Of a DNA stretch of 64,000 bases, positions 1 through 9,487 are shown piece by piece. Source of the DNA: Fidelibacterota bacterium. GTDB taxonomy: Bacteria > Fidelibacterota > Marinisomatia > Marinisomatales > Marinisomataceae. Within the stretch, counting starts at the first letter, position 1; every line of letters begins with the position of its first letter. The stretch covers positions 274,466-338,465 of the forward strand of contig JAOIOW010000001.1 in assembly GCA_028140795.1 (NCBI GenBank), given 5' to 3'. Both the position numbers and the translations under genes were made by a program. The notes under the pieces were generated by a model. It was not told the origin of the DNA. It saw only the letters and a program-made list of their open reading frames with translations, and searched no databases.

Positions 1-2
1 AT

Positions 3-188
3 TCTCCAGAAGATGAATTTAGAAAAAGCTTAGCTATTTATTATTTAACGACTCCACCATCAGATGTAGATAAACGAGGTAAAGCGCTCTTTGCTCCAAC
101 TGATGATCAAAAAGGGGATAAAGATATTGAAGAGTTAATTGATAAACGTTCAAAAGTAGAAACCGCTTCAGAAGTTTATAAAAAATAG
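3..188 (+). CDS. 2OG-Fe(II) oxygenase family protein, C-terminal fragment
   Basis: This reading frame enters from the left edge and stops at TAG 186-188, giving the last 61 residues of a protein. The segment RKSLAIYYLTTPP, then a basic stretch ending in KALFAP, and later IEELIDKRS, resembles the C-terminal end of 2-oxoglutarate/Fe(II) dioxygenases of the prolyl-4-hydroxylase type often found beside glycosyltransferase genes in marine bacteria. The RKSLAIYY segment would carry the arginine that binds 2-oxoglutarate; the iron ligands lie outside the window. A role in hydroxylating a surface glycan or protein is inference from position only. The next gene starts 26 bp downstream on the same strand. 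Confidence 0.5.
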   Translation, partial: SPEDEFRKSLAIYYLTTPPSDVDKRGKALFAPTDDQKGDKDIEELIDKRSKVETASEVYKK

Positions 189-214
189 TTATTTCTTATT
201 ATAAGTACCCAATT

Positions 215-1153
215 ATGTCAAACAACACCCAATTATCTGTTGGATTAGTGATTCCCACATCAAATGCCGAAAAGCATTTAAAAAAAAACTTAAAAGTTAT
301 TGATCAAGAACAAAATAAAGTTTTGGTTATTGATTCAAACTCCTCGGATAGAACAGTAGAAATCGCAAAAGAATATAAATGTAAAATTGCAACTGAAAAT
401 AATTTTAATCATGGTCTCACTAGAGAAAAAGCAAGAAAAATTTTAAATACTGACATTGTAGTTTTCATAACACAAGATGCATATATAGATAGCCAAGAAT
501 CAATAAATCGTTTGGTAAAACCAATTAAGGAAGGAAAAGCATCAATAACATATGGAAGACAAATACCAAGAAAAAATTCAAGTATTTTTGAATATTTTCC
601 CGTTAATTTTAATTATCCAGAACTTTCAAATACTAGATCTATTGAAAATTTAAGCAAGGATGGAGTGTATACATTCTTTTGCTCAAACAATTTTGGTGCT
701 TACTTAAATAAAGACTTAAATGAAGTGGGGGGTTTTGAATATATATTAACTGGTGAAGATTATGTTGCTTGCACACATTTACTTTTGACAGGTAAAAAAG
801 TGGCATATGTTTCAAAAGCAATAGTAGAACATTCACATAACTTTTCGCTTTCAGAAAATTTCAGAAGATATTTTGATACTGGTTTTATTAGAGGTGAAAG
901 ACCATATTTACAAGAGTTAGCTGGTAATGCAAATGGAAGAGGAGCAAAGCTAACAAAGCTATTTTTTAAAAAAATTATAAAAGAAAAACCTCATTTAATT
1001 TTTTATGCATTTATTGAAACTGTAGTAAAATTTTTAGGTTTTAAAGTTGGGAGTTTTTTTGGTTTTTACGGATCAAATTTTTCATCAGAGGTTAAAATGT
1101 TTTTAAGTAATCAAAAATACTTTTGGAAAAATAAAAAACCTTCAATTAATTAG
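215..1153 (+). CDS. GT2-family glycosyltransferase (rhamnosyltransferase-like)
   Basis: 312 residues with a GT-A fold start: LVIPTSNAEKHL at residues 11-22, the nucleotide-binding VIDSNSSDRT at 38-47, FNHGLTR at 64-70, and a DxD-equivalent TQDAY at 86-90. A GGFEYILTGEDY segment carries the acidic pair expected for the catalytic base. The FNHGxTR motif is typical of the rhamnosyltransferase branch of GT2, which moves sugars onto lipid-linked O-antigen or capsule units at the cytoplasmic face. The C-terminal part is hydrophobic and basic, suggesting membrane association. The neighbouring rml genes supply dTDP-rhamnose, consistent with this role. Its 3' end overlaps the convergent flippase gene by 12 bp. 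Exact donor and acceptor are unknown. Confidence 0.85.
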   Translation: MSNNTQLSVGLVIPTSNAEKHLKKNLKVIDQEQNKVLVIDSNSSDRTVEIAKEYKCKIATENNFNHGLTREKARKILNTDIVVFITQDAYIDSQESINRLVKPIKEGKASITYGRQIPRKNSSIFEYFPVNFNYPELSNTRSIENLSKDGVYTFFCSNNFGAYLNKDLNEVGGFEYILTGEDYVACTHLLLTGKKVAYVSKAIVEHSHNFSLSENFRRYFDTGFIRGERPYLQELAGNANGRGAKLTKLFFKKIIKEKPHLIFYAFIETVVKFLGFKVGSFFGFYGSNFSSEVKMFLSNQKYFWKNKKPSIN

Positions 1154-2425
1154 CCAAAATTTTAATGGATTCCATCCTAGTCTAATTTTTACAAAATATG
1201 CAGCTAATAAATTTTGAACAGATAATGCTAAAGTTGTGGAAATTGCTGCACCTAAGGCTCCATAGAGACTTATAAGAAAACTACCGAAGAGAAATGCTAT
1301 TAATAAAGAAAAAATTCTTATGTTTCTCATATCATTTTCATGACCAGTCATATTTAATATTTCTTCTACAGAACCACATAAAGCTGTAATAAACTGACCA
1401 ACAATCAATATCTTTAAAATTATTGCTCCTTGGTAATATTCGTCCCCAAAAAAAGACATTATTTGATCTGAAAATAATATTATAAAAACTAAAATTGGGA
1501 AAGCTAAAGTAATGATTATTTTACTGCATAAGTAAAATGTTGAACGCATTTTTGAAATTTCATTATTGTGGAAATAAGATGAATATCTTGGCGCTGCAAT
1601 AAGGTTTATTGATATTAATATTAGGGAAGTGAGCATTGCAACTCTGTTCGCAACTGAAAAGATTGCTACATCACTAGAATTTGAGAAGATACCTGTTAAT
1701 AATACCCCAGACCATTCCATAAGAACTGTTGCAGAACTTAAAACCCATAAAGATTTTGTAGTATCTAGGAAAAAATGATTTTCGGTAGTATCTATTTTAT
1801 CTGTCTTTTTTCTATTTTTTAACCATAAAAAAATACTAATAATAAAAGTAAATATACTGGAGCTTAAAAAATAAATAGAAAATGTATAAAGATTAAAATC
1901 GATGGAGCGTAAATAGCCATTAAAAACAAATATTGAGAAAATAATTGGAACGCTAATATTATGCAAAAAAACTGTCCAAGATGTTTTACCAAGTCCTTGC
2001 AAAACAGAGCCAATTAATTTTGATATTGTAAAAAAGGGTAGACTTATAGAAAAGATTTTTATAGTTGATGACAATTCTTCATTTCCCAATAAATGAGTAG
2101 ATAAAAAATCACTTACAAGAAATGTAGTTATCGAAATCGAAACCGATAAGACAAATACATTACGTAAACCAACTGTAAATAAAGAATTTATTTTAGGCCA
2201 ATTATCTCTTGAAAATAGTTTAGCAATATACCTTACATAACCTATTTGCATTCCTTGACTGCAAAAGATTAAAAAAACAGATAGAATACCAAAAAATAAA
2301 AAAAATGATCCTGAAGACTCTAAAGTTAAGCTTCTAGTAACTAACGTTGTCATGAGTAAACCTGAAAGAGCCCCAGCAATTTTTAGAAAAAATGATATTA
2401 TAGATTTTTTTACAATGATATTCAT
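1142..2425 (-). CDS. Polysaccharide flippase (Wzx/MurJ-like, MOP superfamily)
   Basis: 427 residues, almost entirely hydrophobic, with about 12 predicted membrane helices and short charged loops. The start (ISFFLKIAGALSGLLMTT, then LVTRSLTLESSGSF) matches the N-terminal helix layout of polysaccharide-synthesis flippases. These proteins move undecaprenyl-pyrophosphate-linked repeat units across the inner membrane before Wzy polymerisation. It is the last gene of the leftward polysaccharide block and overlaps rmlD by 4 bp (ATGA type), so it is probably co-translated. The 3' end overlaps the convergent glycosyltransferase. The family is clear; substrate specificity cannot be read from sequence. 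Confidence 0.85.
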   Translation of the reverse strand: MNIIVKKSIISFFLKIAGALSGLLMTTLVTRSLTLESSGSFFLFFGILSVFLIFCSQGMQIGYVRYIAKLFSRDNWPKINSLFTVGLRNVFVLSVSISITTFLVSDFLSTHLLGNEELSSTIKIFSISLPFFTISKLIGSVLQGLGKTSWTVFLHNISVPIIFSIFVFNGYLRSIDFNLYTFSIYFLSSSIFTFIISIFLWLKNRKKTDKIDTTENHFFLDTTKSLWVLSSATVLMEWSGVLLTGIFSNSSDVAIFSVANRVAMLTSLILISINLIAAPRYSSYFHNNEISKMRSTFYLCSKIIITLAFPILVFIILFSDQIMSFFGDEYYQGAIILKILIVGQFITALCGSVEEILNMTGHENDMRNIRIFSLLIAFLFGSFLISLYGALGAAISTTLALSVQNLLAAYFVKIRLGWNPLKFWLIN

Positions 2426-3318
2426 TTGCTAGACTTATCCTTTTCATTAATCTTTTCAATACATTGCTTTACGGCGTTATCAAGTAACATTGGTTTGAAA
2501 TGGTATTCTTTACTTAATTTTGATGTATCTAAAACAGAAAATAAAGGGCGCTTTGCTAAAAAATTTAGTTCACTAGAATCAACGGGAATTAATTTTGGAG
2601 ATTTGAAAGATGAATTTAATTCACCTTGAATTTTGAAGATTAGCTTTGCAAAGTTAAACCATGATAATTTTTCGTTTCCACTAAAGTGATATAGTTTTTT
2701 TATATTAATTTCACCGTCTAATTCTGAAATGATATGAAATATCAATAAAGCAATATCTTTTGCATAAGTTGGACATCCTACTTGGTCTTTTACAATGCTA
2801 ATTTCTTCTTTAGTTATGGATAATTTTAGCATTGTTTTTAAAAAGTTTGATCCATACTCACTGAAAACCCATGAAGTTCGTAAAATAATATAATTACAAT
2901 TTGATTTTTGAATTGCAATCTCTCCCATCAGCTTGGATTTACCATATTCACTCTCCGGTTTAGTTTTACAATCTTCAGTATAAGCTATTTGAGAAAAACC
3001 ATCAAAAACATAATCAGTAGATATATGAAATAATAATCCATTGACTTCATTACATACTTTCGCAAGATTTTCTACAGCTATATTGTTTATCAGATTTGAG
3101 TCTTGAGGAAACTTTTCAGCATTATCAACTGCAGTGTAAGCGCTTGCATTAATTATAATTTTTGGCTTATAGTATTTTACTTTATCTCTTGTTTCTTCAA
3201 GATTACTTATATCAATTTTTTCTCTTGATGTAAGAATAACTTCATAAGGTAAATTTTTTACAACGTCATTGATACTTTTTCCAAGTTGACCGTTGCAGCC
3301 AATAACTAAAATTTTCAT
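2422..3318 (-). CDS. rfbD: dTDP-4-dehydrorhamnose reductase
   Basis: 298 residues; reduces dTDP-4-dehydro-L-rhamnose to dTDP-L-rhamnose with NAD(P)H, the last step of the pathway. The N-terminal Rossmann motif is GCNGQLGKS (7-15). STDYVFDG near residue 100 and the YGKSK catalytic Tyr/Lys pair near 128 are diagnostic for RmlD. It overlaps rmlC by 4 bp upstream and the flippase by 4 bp downstream, within a continuous rmlB-rmlA-rmlC-rmlD order. The complete set in one block shows the polysaccharide contains rhamnose or a derivative made from it. Confidence 0.96.
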   Translation of the reverse strand: MKILVIGCNGQLGKSINDVVKNLPYEVILTSREKIDISNLEETRDKVKYYKPKIIINASAYTAVDNAEKFPQDSNLINNIAVENLAKVCNEVNGLLFHISTDYVFDGFSQIAYTEDCKTKPESEYGKSKLMGEIAIQKSNCNYIILRTSWVFSEYGSNFLKTMLKLSITKEEISIVKDQVGCPTYAKDIALLIFHIISELDGEINIKKLYHFSGNEKLSWFNFAKLIFKIQGELNSSFKSPKLIPVDSSELNFLAKRPLFSVLDTSKLSKEYHFKPMLLDNAVKQCIEKINEKDKSSK

Positions 3319-3851
3319 TTAAAATAATCTGTAAATTTCATAGCGGAAGAGTCCTTTTTGGAAAGAATAGGATTTTTTATAGGCCAATTAATTTGTAAAT
3401 CTGGATCATTCCAAAGAATGCTGCATTCATCATCGGCATCATAATATTCAGTACATTTATATTCAAAATCAGCTGTGTTTGATAAAACTAAAAAACCATG
3501 TGCAAACCCTGGAGGAACCCAAAGCTGTCTTTTATTTTTTTCTGAAAGATTTATTCCAATCCATTTACCAAAACTATCAGACTCCTTTCTAATATCTACC
3601 GCTACGTCAAAAACTTCGCCTCTAACAACTCTTACTAGCTTTCCTTGAGGCTTAAGTTTTTGAAAATGTAATCCTCTCAAAACCCCTGAGGATGATCTAG
3701 AATGATTATCTTGTACAAACTCTAAATCATTACCAAGAAAATTCCCATAGCGTTCTTTTTGAAATGTTTCTAAGAAAAATCCTCTTTCATCTCCATGTAT
3801 AGTTGGATCAATAATAAAACAATCTGATAATAATGTTTTTGTAATTTTCAA
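3315..3851 (-). CDS. rfbC: dTDP-4-dehydrorhamnose 3,5-epimerase
   Basis: 178 residues, normal length for RmlC, a cupin that epimerises C3 and C5 of dTDP-4-keto-6-deoxyglucose. DERGFFLETF (21-30), the GLHFQ segment holding the catalytic His62, and WVPPGFAHGFLVLS are the family signatures. It lies 3 bp after rmlA and overlaps rmlD by 4 bp. No unusual feature was seen. Confidence 0.96.
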   Translation of the reverse strand: MKITKTLLSDCFIIDPTIHGDERGFFLETFQKERYGNFLGNDLEFVQDNHSRSSSGVLRGLHFQKLKPQGKLVRVVRGEVFDVAVDIRKESDSFGKWIGINLSEKNKRQLWVPPGFAHGFLVLSNTADFEYKCTEYYDADDECSILWNDPDLQINWPIKNPILSKKDSSAMKFTDYFK

Positions 3852-3854
3852 TTT

Positions 3855-4733
3855 TTAATTCTCTAAAATTTTTTGGAGATAATCAGCATATTCTGTTTTT
3901 CCTAAATTTTCAACACTTTTCATTAACGAATTTTTAGATATCCATTTTTTGTTATATGCTATCTCTTCAAGGCAAGCAACTTTCAAGCCCTGTCTTTTTT
4001 CAATAGTTTGAATAAACTGACTAGCTTCTATTAGTGAATCGTGTGTTCCAGAGTCAAGCCATGTAATTCCCCTCGCTAAAGCTTCAACATTCAATTTTTT
4101 ATTTTCTAAATAAACTTTATTTACATCAGAAATTTCTAATTCACCTCTATCTGAAGGTTTAATAGATTTAGAAATATTTATTACTTCATTATCATAGAAG
4201 TATAATCCTGTTACTGCAAAGTTTGACTTAGGATTTTTTGGTTTTTCTTCAATTGACAGAGCCTGACCTTTACTATCAAATTCGACCACACCAAACCTTT
4301 CGGGATCTACAACATGATAGCTAAATACTGTAGCTCCATCATTTTGTTGAGCAACATTTTCAAGTGATTTAGAAAGATCTTTTCCATAAAATATATTATC
4401 TCCTAAAATCAGGGTAACATTATCATCTCCAATAAAGTCTTCTCCAATTAAAAAAGCTTGAGCAAGACCACCAGGATTTGGTTGAATTTCGTATGAAATT
4501 TCAAGTCCAAACTGTTGGCCATCACCTAATAGTTGTTCATACTTTTCAATATCATCTGGAGTGGATATAATTAGAACTTTTCGAATGTTAGATAGCATTA
4601 AGATTGATAGAGGATAATATATCATTGGTTTATCATATACTGGTAATAATTGTTTAGATGTACTTATTGTAACAGGATACAGTCTTGTTCCTGAGCCTCC
4701 AGCTAAAATAATTCCTTTTCTTTCAATGTTCAT
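3855..4733 (-). CDS. rfbA: Glucose-1-phosphate thymidylyltransferase
   Basis: 292 residues; joins dTTP and glucose-1-phosphate to form dTDP-glucose, the first step towards dTDP-rhamnose. The nucleotide-binding loop [16 protein letters not shown] (8-23) is followed by [18 protein letters not shown], and LGDNIFYG carries the metal-binding Asp. Length and motifs match RmlA. The start ATG overlaps the rmlB stop codon by one base, so translation is likely coupled. Confidence 0.97.
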   Translation of the reverse strand: MNIERKGIILAGGSGTRLYPVTISTSKQLLPVYDKPMIYYPLSILMLSNIRKVLIISTPDDIEKYEQLLGDGQQFGLEISYEIQPNPGGLAQAFLIGEDFIGDDNVTLILGDNIFYGKDLSKSLENVAQQNDGATVFSYHVVDPERFGVVEFDSKGQALSIEEKPKNPKSNFAVTGLYFYDNEVINISKSIKPSDRGELEISDVNKVYLENKKLNVEALARGITWLDSGTHDSLIEASQFIQTIEKRQGLKVACLEEIAYNKKWISKNSLMKSVENLGKTEYADYLQKILEN

Positions 4734-5794
4734 TATTTATTACCAATTCTTTCTAGCTTATACTCACCAGACAATACTCTTTCCCACCAAATTTTATTAT
4801 CCAAGTACCATCTAACTGTTTTTTTTAATCCGGTTTCAAAAGTTTCCTCCGGATACCAATTAAGTTCTGATTTAATTTTACTAGCATCAATAGCATATCT
4901 TCTATCATGACCTGGCCTATCATCAACAAACTTAATTAAATCTTTATAAAGATTTACACCAGCTGGCTTGTTCGGAGCCATTTCTTCTAATATCTCACAA
5001 ATTGAGTTAACAACTTCAATATTTTTCTTTTCATTATCTCCTCCAATATTATATGTTTCTCCTAACTTGCCTTCAATAGCAACTTTAAGAAGTGCTTTTG
5101 CATGATCTTCAACATAAAGCCAATCTCTTATCTGGTCTCCTTTACCATATATTGGAAGAGGTTTTCCATGTAATGCATTTAAAATAATATGCGGTATAAG
5201 TTTTTCAGGAAAATGATATGGTCCATAATTATTTGAACAATTTGTAATAACTATTGGAAGATTGAATGTTCGACCCCATGCCCTAACAAGATGGTCAGAA
5301 CTTGCTTTGCTTGCTGAGTACGGAGAACTTGGAGCGTAGGGTGTTTTTTCAGTGAATAAATCAACATCATTTTCTAAGTCACCATAAACCTCATCTGTAG
5401 AGATGTGATGGAATTTGAATTTTCTTCTTTCACCACTTGGAATGCCTTGATAAAACTGTCTAGCCTCATCTAATAGATTAAAGGTGCCAATAATATTAGT
5501 CTCTAAAAATCTTAATGGACCATCAATAGATCTGTCAACATGACTCTCAGCTGCTAAATGCATTACCAAATTTGGCTTAAAATTGTTGAATAACCTTTTA
5601 AGGTCATTTTTATTACATATATCTACGTGAGCAAAACTATAATTATCATTTTTTTCAATACTCTTAAGAGATTCTTGATTTCCTGCGTACGTTAAACAAT
5701 CAACATTTAAAACTTTATAATCAGTAGAATTTAGAATATGCCTGACTAAGGCACTTCCAATAAAACCTGCACCGCCTGTAATTAAAACTTTCAT
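4733..5794 (-). CDS. rfbB: dTDP-glucose 4,6-dehydratase
   Basis: 353 residues from the ATG at 5794 ([14 protein letters not shown]); an in-frame TTG at 5809 would add five residues but is a poorer start. It is an extended SDR enzyme making dTDP-4-keto-6-deoxyglucose. The GGAGFIGS Rossmann loop, STDEVYGD and [15 protein letters not shown] (catalytic Tyr and Lys) are all present. The 86-bp AT-only stretch upstream has no clear Shine-Dalgarno sequence. It heads the rml group, and the two upstream same-strand genes make it plausible that the whole leftward block is one transcript. Confidence 0.97.
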   Translation of the reverse strand: MKVLITGGAGFIGSALVRHILNSTDYKVLNVDCLTYAGNQESLKSIEKNDNYSFAHVDICNKNDLKRLFNNFKPNLVMHLAAESHVDRSIDGPLRFLETNIIGTFNLLDEARQFYQGIPSGERRKFKFHHISTDEVYGDLENDVDLFTEKTPYAPSSPYSASKASSDHLVRAWGRTFNLPIVITNCSNNYGPYHFPEKLIPHIILNALHGKPLPIYGKGDQIRDWLYVEDHAKALLKVAIEGKLGETYNIGGDNEKKNIEVVNSICEILEEMAPNKPAGVNLYKDLIKFVDDRPGHDRRYAIDASKIKSELNWYPEETFETGLKKTVRWYLDNKIWWERVLSGEYKLERIGNK

Positions 5795-5815
5795 TATTTG
5801 TTTCAACAAGATAGT

Positions 5816-5833
5816 AATATTTTCTAAAATATT
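5816..5833. repeat. AT-only inverted repeat between glycosyltransferase and rfbB
   Basis: Perfect 8-bp arms AATATTTT / AAAATATT around CT, followed by a second overlapping ATTTTA-TCT-TAAAAT palindrome to about 5845. It lies in the 86-bp gap between two leftward genes. It could be a weak stem in the mRNA or a promoter-region element. Because it is pure A/T in a very AT-rich genome, chance is a real explanation. Confidence 0.3.
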
Positions 5834-5880
5834 TTATCTTAAAATATATTATCGTTTCAAAAGTAATTTTCTAAAAATTT

Positions 5881-6777
5881 CTATTTTTTTAATAACACTT
5901 TTCTAAATGTTATTTCAGTAAAAACTATTAACGATTTAAATATTAAATATATAAAATGGACTAATTGATTATGAGTTTGATAAAATTTCTTAAGATGAAT
6001 TACCCAGTCACCTTTCATAGATAGTTTTATGCCGCTTGAAGACATATCTAATCTTTTTTTATTCCATCCTCTGCAGTGGTAGGCATAAAAATTTGATAAT
6101 ACTTTTAAATTCCAGCCTTTTTCCATTAAATAAAGAGAAAGATCAATATCATCTTTCCACATAAAAAATCTTTCATCCCAAACTTTTCCATTTCTTAGGG
6201 TTTCTTTTAAAGATTTCTGTCTGCAGAACATAAAAGCACCACAAATCAATAAATTTTTTTCATCTGCAAAATTTTTTAGGTCTCTTATTTTTTTACCTCT
6301 ATAGGAATCATAATACCTCCCATACCATTTTTTATTTATACCAGCACTATCTAGCTCTTCTAAAGGTTTATTCTTTTCAAGTGAATATCTTAGTAGAAGA
6401 GGAGAGCAAATAGCAATATTTTTGGAATCTTCATTTTCCATAAAATTATACAAATTTTGTAAAAGGCCATCTGTCACAAAAGCATCAGGATTTAAAAATA
6501 AAACATATTTAGAATGTTTAGATATTTTATTGTACCCAACATTATTTGCAGCGCAAAAACCAATATTTTTTTTGAGTTTATGAATTAATATGCCTGGTCT
6601 ATTATCATATTCTGAAAGATATTGATCATCTTTAGAACCATTATCAATAAGTACAATCTCAATAATTTTATTATTCAAGTCATTTGACAAAAAATCTATA
6701 CATTTATGAATAACATGGTTGCTATTATATGTAACAATAATAACAGATATATCTGGTTTATAATTCACTCTATCCAT
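5881..6777 (-). CDS. GT2-family glycosyltransferase
   Basis: 298 residues. The N-terminus ISVIIVTYNSNHVIHKCI and VLIDNGSKDD form the donor-nucleotide site. The NIGFCAANNVGY segment and LFLNPDAFV (DxD-equivalent NPD) place it with WbbL-like rhamnosyltransferases. A WDERFFMWKDDIDLSLYL segment supplies the acidic catalytic region, and a C-terminal hydrophobic stretch suggests membrane contact. It would add a sugar, plausibly rhamnose, to the repeat unit. It overlaps the upstream polymerase gene by 8 bp, so both are likely translated from one mRNA. Confidence 0.87.
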   Translation of the reverse strand: MDRVNYKPDISVIIVTYNSNHVIHKCIDFLSNDLNNKIIEIVLIDNGSKDDQYLSEYDNRPGILIHKLKKNIGFCAANNVGYNKISKHSKYVLFLNPDAFVTDGLLQNLYNFMENEDSKNIAICSPLLLRYSLEKNKPLEELDSAGINKKWYGRYYDSYRGKKIRDLKNFADEKNLLICGAFMFCRQKSLKETLRNGKVWDERFFMWKDDIDLSLYLMEKGWNLKVLSNFYAYHCRGWNKKRLDMSSSGIKLSMKGDWVIHLKKFYQTHNQLVHFIYLIFKSLIVFTEITFRKVLLKK

Positions 6778-8104
6778 ATGACTTATTAAATCTAAATCTA
6801 TTTATAATATAGTATACCAAATATATCGCTAGAAAAATTCTTCCCTGTGAAATTATAATTAACCAAAAATCACCAACTCTCACAAAATGAAAAAAAGTAA
6901 TTATAAAAAAAGGAAATATTGTTAGGAAGAATAGTTTTCTATTAATTCTTTCAAGAAGGTATTTAAAGATATATTTACAAAAAATACCAAAGAAAAACGA
7001 AAGAAATATTAAGGTAACAAATCCACCTTGCATATAAAAAAGTCCAAAAATTCCCATAGGTATTCCTGCAGAAAATATTGGAAAATATTTTGAAACTAAA
7101 GACTCTCCAATTGATGGAAATTCACTTAATCCTCCATCTAGACCCCAAAATAATAATAATTGTTTTGGTATAAAATCTAATCCAAATCTAAAACTTTCAT
7201 CATTACCATATGAATTAATTAATGTAATAACCATGTCCCAAACAAAAAATTCAGCAGTTTCTTCAACTATAGATTTACCTGCTTCTGCGGAGTTTGAAAT
7301 ACGAAAAGCAACAATGCTTGTTAGAAGCAACAACGCAAAAATATACATTATAAGCCCTGTAAATGCAGAAAATCTTTTTTTATAAAAATAATAGTAAACA
7401 GCAAACGGTACAAAAATACTTATAATTGCTAGTCTTCTACCAAAAATCAAACATAATAATATATTGAAAGCTGCAAGTAAAAATACTTTTAATTTTAAAC
7501 CATATCTTACCAACATAAGGGCAGGAGGTAGAAATGATAACAAAATAAAAATAAAAGCGAGCTTGATTATATATCCAGACTCAGGAATTGCTTTAACTAA
7601 TGCAGATTGAATTGAAATAATATTACTTATGCCACCAAAATTTATAATTAAAATCAAGCCACTAGTGATGATTGCTATTTCAACCATTATTGCAATAAGT
7701 ATTAAAAAACTTTCGGAGTATGATTCACCATTTAATTTTTTTTGATCTTTAAACCCGCTATAAACGGTGTATCCAAATACAAATGGTAAATATGCTAATG
7801 AGACAAATAAAAATGTCGATAAAATTGGGTCTATTTCGAATTGATATAGATTGAAGGTAAAAGGCTGAGCTTCATTCAATAAATAGAATCCAGGTCTGAT
7901 AAAAAAGTAGGTTATAAAGTAAAAAAATACAATCCATATTGGGCTAAGTACAATTTTTTCCACCTTAGAGGTTAAAAGAAAAAGCGAAATCCAAAAAAAA
8001 CACCATAATAAAATATTTAGATTTACTTCAGCAAAGTATAAACCTGAAGCAAACAAAAAAAATATAAATATCCCAAAGAATATTACTGAATTATTTTTTA
8101 GCAT
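6770..8104 (-). CDS. Wzy-like O-antigen/capsule repeat-unit polymerase
   Basis: 444 residues with about 11-12 hydrophobic segments. The only sizeable non-membrane loop lies in the C-terminal half (around WDMVITLINSYGNDES through GLDGGLSEFPSIGE), the layout expected of Wzy polymerases with a large periplasmic loop. Wzy proteins have little sequence conservation, so the call rests on topology and on lying between glycosyltransferase, flippase and Wza/Wzc genes. It would join lipid-linked repeat units in the periplasm. An O-antigen ligase is a less likely alternative. The 76 bp upstream are AT-rich with no recognised signal. Confidence 0.72.
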   Translation of the reverse strand: MLKNNSVIFFGIFIFFLFASGLYFAEVNLNILLWCFFWISLFLLTSKVEKIVLSPIWIVFFYFITYFFIRPGFYLLNEAQPFTFNLYQFEIDPILSTFLFVSLAYLPFVFGYTVYSGFKDQKKLNGESYSESFLILIAIMVEIAIITSGLILIINFGGISNIISIQSALVKAIPESGYIIKLAFIFILLSFLPPALMLVRYGLKLKVFLLAAFNILLCLIFGRRLAIISIFVPFAVYYYFYKKRFSAFTGLIMYIFALLLLTSIVAFRISNSAEAGKSIVEETAEFFVWDMVITLINSYGNDESFRFGLDFIPKQLLLFWGLDGGLSEFPSIGESLVSKYFPIFSAGIPMGIFGLFYMQGGFVTLIFLSFFFGIFCKYIFKYLLERINRKLFFLTIFPFFIITFFHFVRVGDFWLIIISQGRIFLAIYLVYYIINRFRFNKSYG

Positions 8105-8180
8105 TTTTTGGATATTTGATTTATTGCAACCATATTTTGATAATCTTATAATAAAAAGTTAAACTTAAAATAAACTAACA

Positions 8181-9026
8181 TTATTTTTTGAAAAATTTGA
8201 CGTTTTGACTTTCTTCTCTTTCAATAAGTTCCTCATAAGACGATCTTATTGCTATATTTAAGTTTACTACTTTTTGTAATATTTCAAGTGGTTGATTCAT
8301 TTTATCTGCATACTCTACAAATGCCTTTGAATCTTTAGGCAAACATGCACCACCAAAGCCATATCTTCCATCAGGTCCTGGCACTTGCATATGTGAATTC
8401 CCAATTCTTTCATCTTTGGTTATTGCTAGTATAAAATCTTCCCAAGATTGTTTTGTGCCTGATTTATCAAAAAGTTTTTTTAATTCGTTAAAAAATATGA
8501 CTTTTGTTGATAAAAATGAGTTGATAGTATACTTAATAAATGATGCAGAAATAATATCCGTAAAAATATAATCGTCATATATACATTTTGTATATTTTTT
8601 ATAAAAGCTAGCTAGAGTTTTTGCGTATTTAATTTCTCCTCCAAAAACAATTAATTTAGAGTTAATAAAGTCTTCATCAGCACTTACTTCTCTTAAAAAT
8701 TCTGGATTATGTATTAATTTTCCATACAAACTCGAAATACTTTTTAAATAATTGGGTAGTACAGTGCTTTTTATTACAACCAAGCATGACATTTTCATTG
8801 CAATAATATCTTTAATAGCTTCTTCTAATTTTGAAATGTCTTGTAAAGATCCATCATCACTAACGGGGGTTGGTAAACAAAGAAAGATAATATCAGGATT
8901 AAAGGTTTTTAACATTGATATATTGGTATTTAACTTTGGGTCAATTTTTAAGACTTCCACATTATCTTTTAGCCCGTTCTTAAGAGCTGAGCCAACAAAT
9001 CCGTAACCTATTATTCCAACTTTCAT
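8181..9026 (-). CDS. Short nucleotide-sugar (UDP-glucose-type) dehydrogenase
   Basis: 281 residues. KVGIIGYGFVGSAL (2-15) is the NAD-binding loop, FLCLPTPVSDDGSL and VIKSTVLP are family motifs, and GFGGACLPKD contains the catalytic cysteine. Full-length UDP-glucose dehydrogenases have about 390-450 residues with a C-terminal UDP-sugar-binding domain; this protein ends soon after the central helix and lacks that domain. Short forms of this kind occur in phages and marine bacteria. It may make a uronic acid for the polysaccharide, but substrate binding without the third domain is uncertain. The stop is clean, with no trace of the missing domain downstream. Confidence 0.78.
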   Translation of the reverse strand: MKVGIIGYGFVGSALKNGLKDNVEVLKIDPKLNTNISMLKTFNPDIIFLCLPTPVSDDGSLQDISKLEEAIKDIIAMKMSCLVVIKSTVLPNYLKSISSLYGKLIHNPEFLREVSADEDFINSKLIVFGGEIKYAKTLASFYKKYTKCIYDDYIFTDIISASFIKYTINSFLSTKVIFFNELKKLFDKSGTKQSWEDFILAITKDERIGNSHMQVPGPDGRYGFGGACLPKDSKAFVEYADKMNQPLEILQKVVNLNIAIRSSYEELIEREESQNVKFFKK

Positions 9027-9040
9027 ATCAATTAAATTTT

Positions 9041-9481
9041 CTAAAAATCCTTTAAATCTAAGTTATCAATAGTAAGGCTTATTTTCTTCATAATTTCTAG
9101 GTATTCATTATCATTCATTGTGTAGGGGTCAGAAATTTCTACATCTTTAATATTCCTAGTAGACAGAATGAATTTATTAATATATTTTGGGAAGCTCTTA
9201 TTAAGCATATTCAAGACGTTTATATCAGCAGCAATAAAAAAATCAAAATATTCGAGCATTCTTTTAGATATTTTTTTTGGTGTATGTAATACATTTTTTA
9301 TGCCAGCTTTCTCAAGATAGTTTATAGATCTAGGATCCATATTTGGTTCAGCCATTGGATAAAGACCGGCTGAATAAATTTCAAAATCTTCTCCATACTT
9401 TTTTTTTAATAATGCTTCAAATACGGGACTTCTACAATAATTTGCTATACAAACGCAACAAAATGAAGTTCGTTTTTTCAC
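9041..9481 (-). CDS. Low-molecular-weight protein tyrosine phosphatase (Wzb-like)
   Basis: 146 residues. The P-loop CIANYCRSP near the N-terminus fits C-x5-R-S, with the nucleophilic Cys and phosphate-binding Arg, and SDPYTMND near residue 119 supplies the general-acid Asp. Such phosphatases dephosphorylate the tyrosine tail of Wzc kinases, cycling polysaccharide export. The gene lies 6 bp after wza, which follows wzc, the classical wza-wzb-wzc set in a different order. The usual second P-loop Gly (GN) is Ala-Asn here, a minor change. Confidence 0.88.
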   Translation of the reverse strand: MKKRTSFCCVCIANYCRSPVFEALLKKKYGEDFEIYSAGLYPMAEPNMDPRSINYLEKAGIKNVLHTPKKISKRMLEYFDFFIAADINVLNMLNKSFPKYINKFILSTRNIKDVEISDPYTMNDNEYLEIMKKISLTIDNLDLKDF

Positions 9482-9487
9482 TGTTAA

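Noticed and set aside
639-836. Minus-strand frame within the first glycosyltransferase
   Set aside because: Low-complexity Leu/His-rich shadow of the plus-strand gene with no motif or start context.
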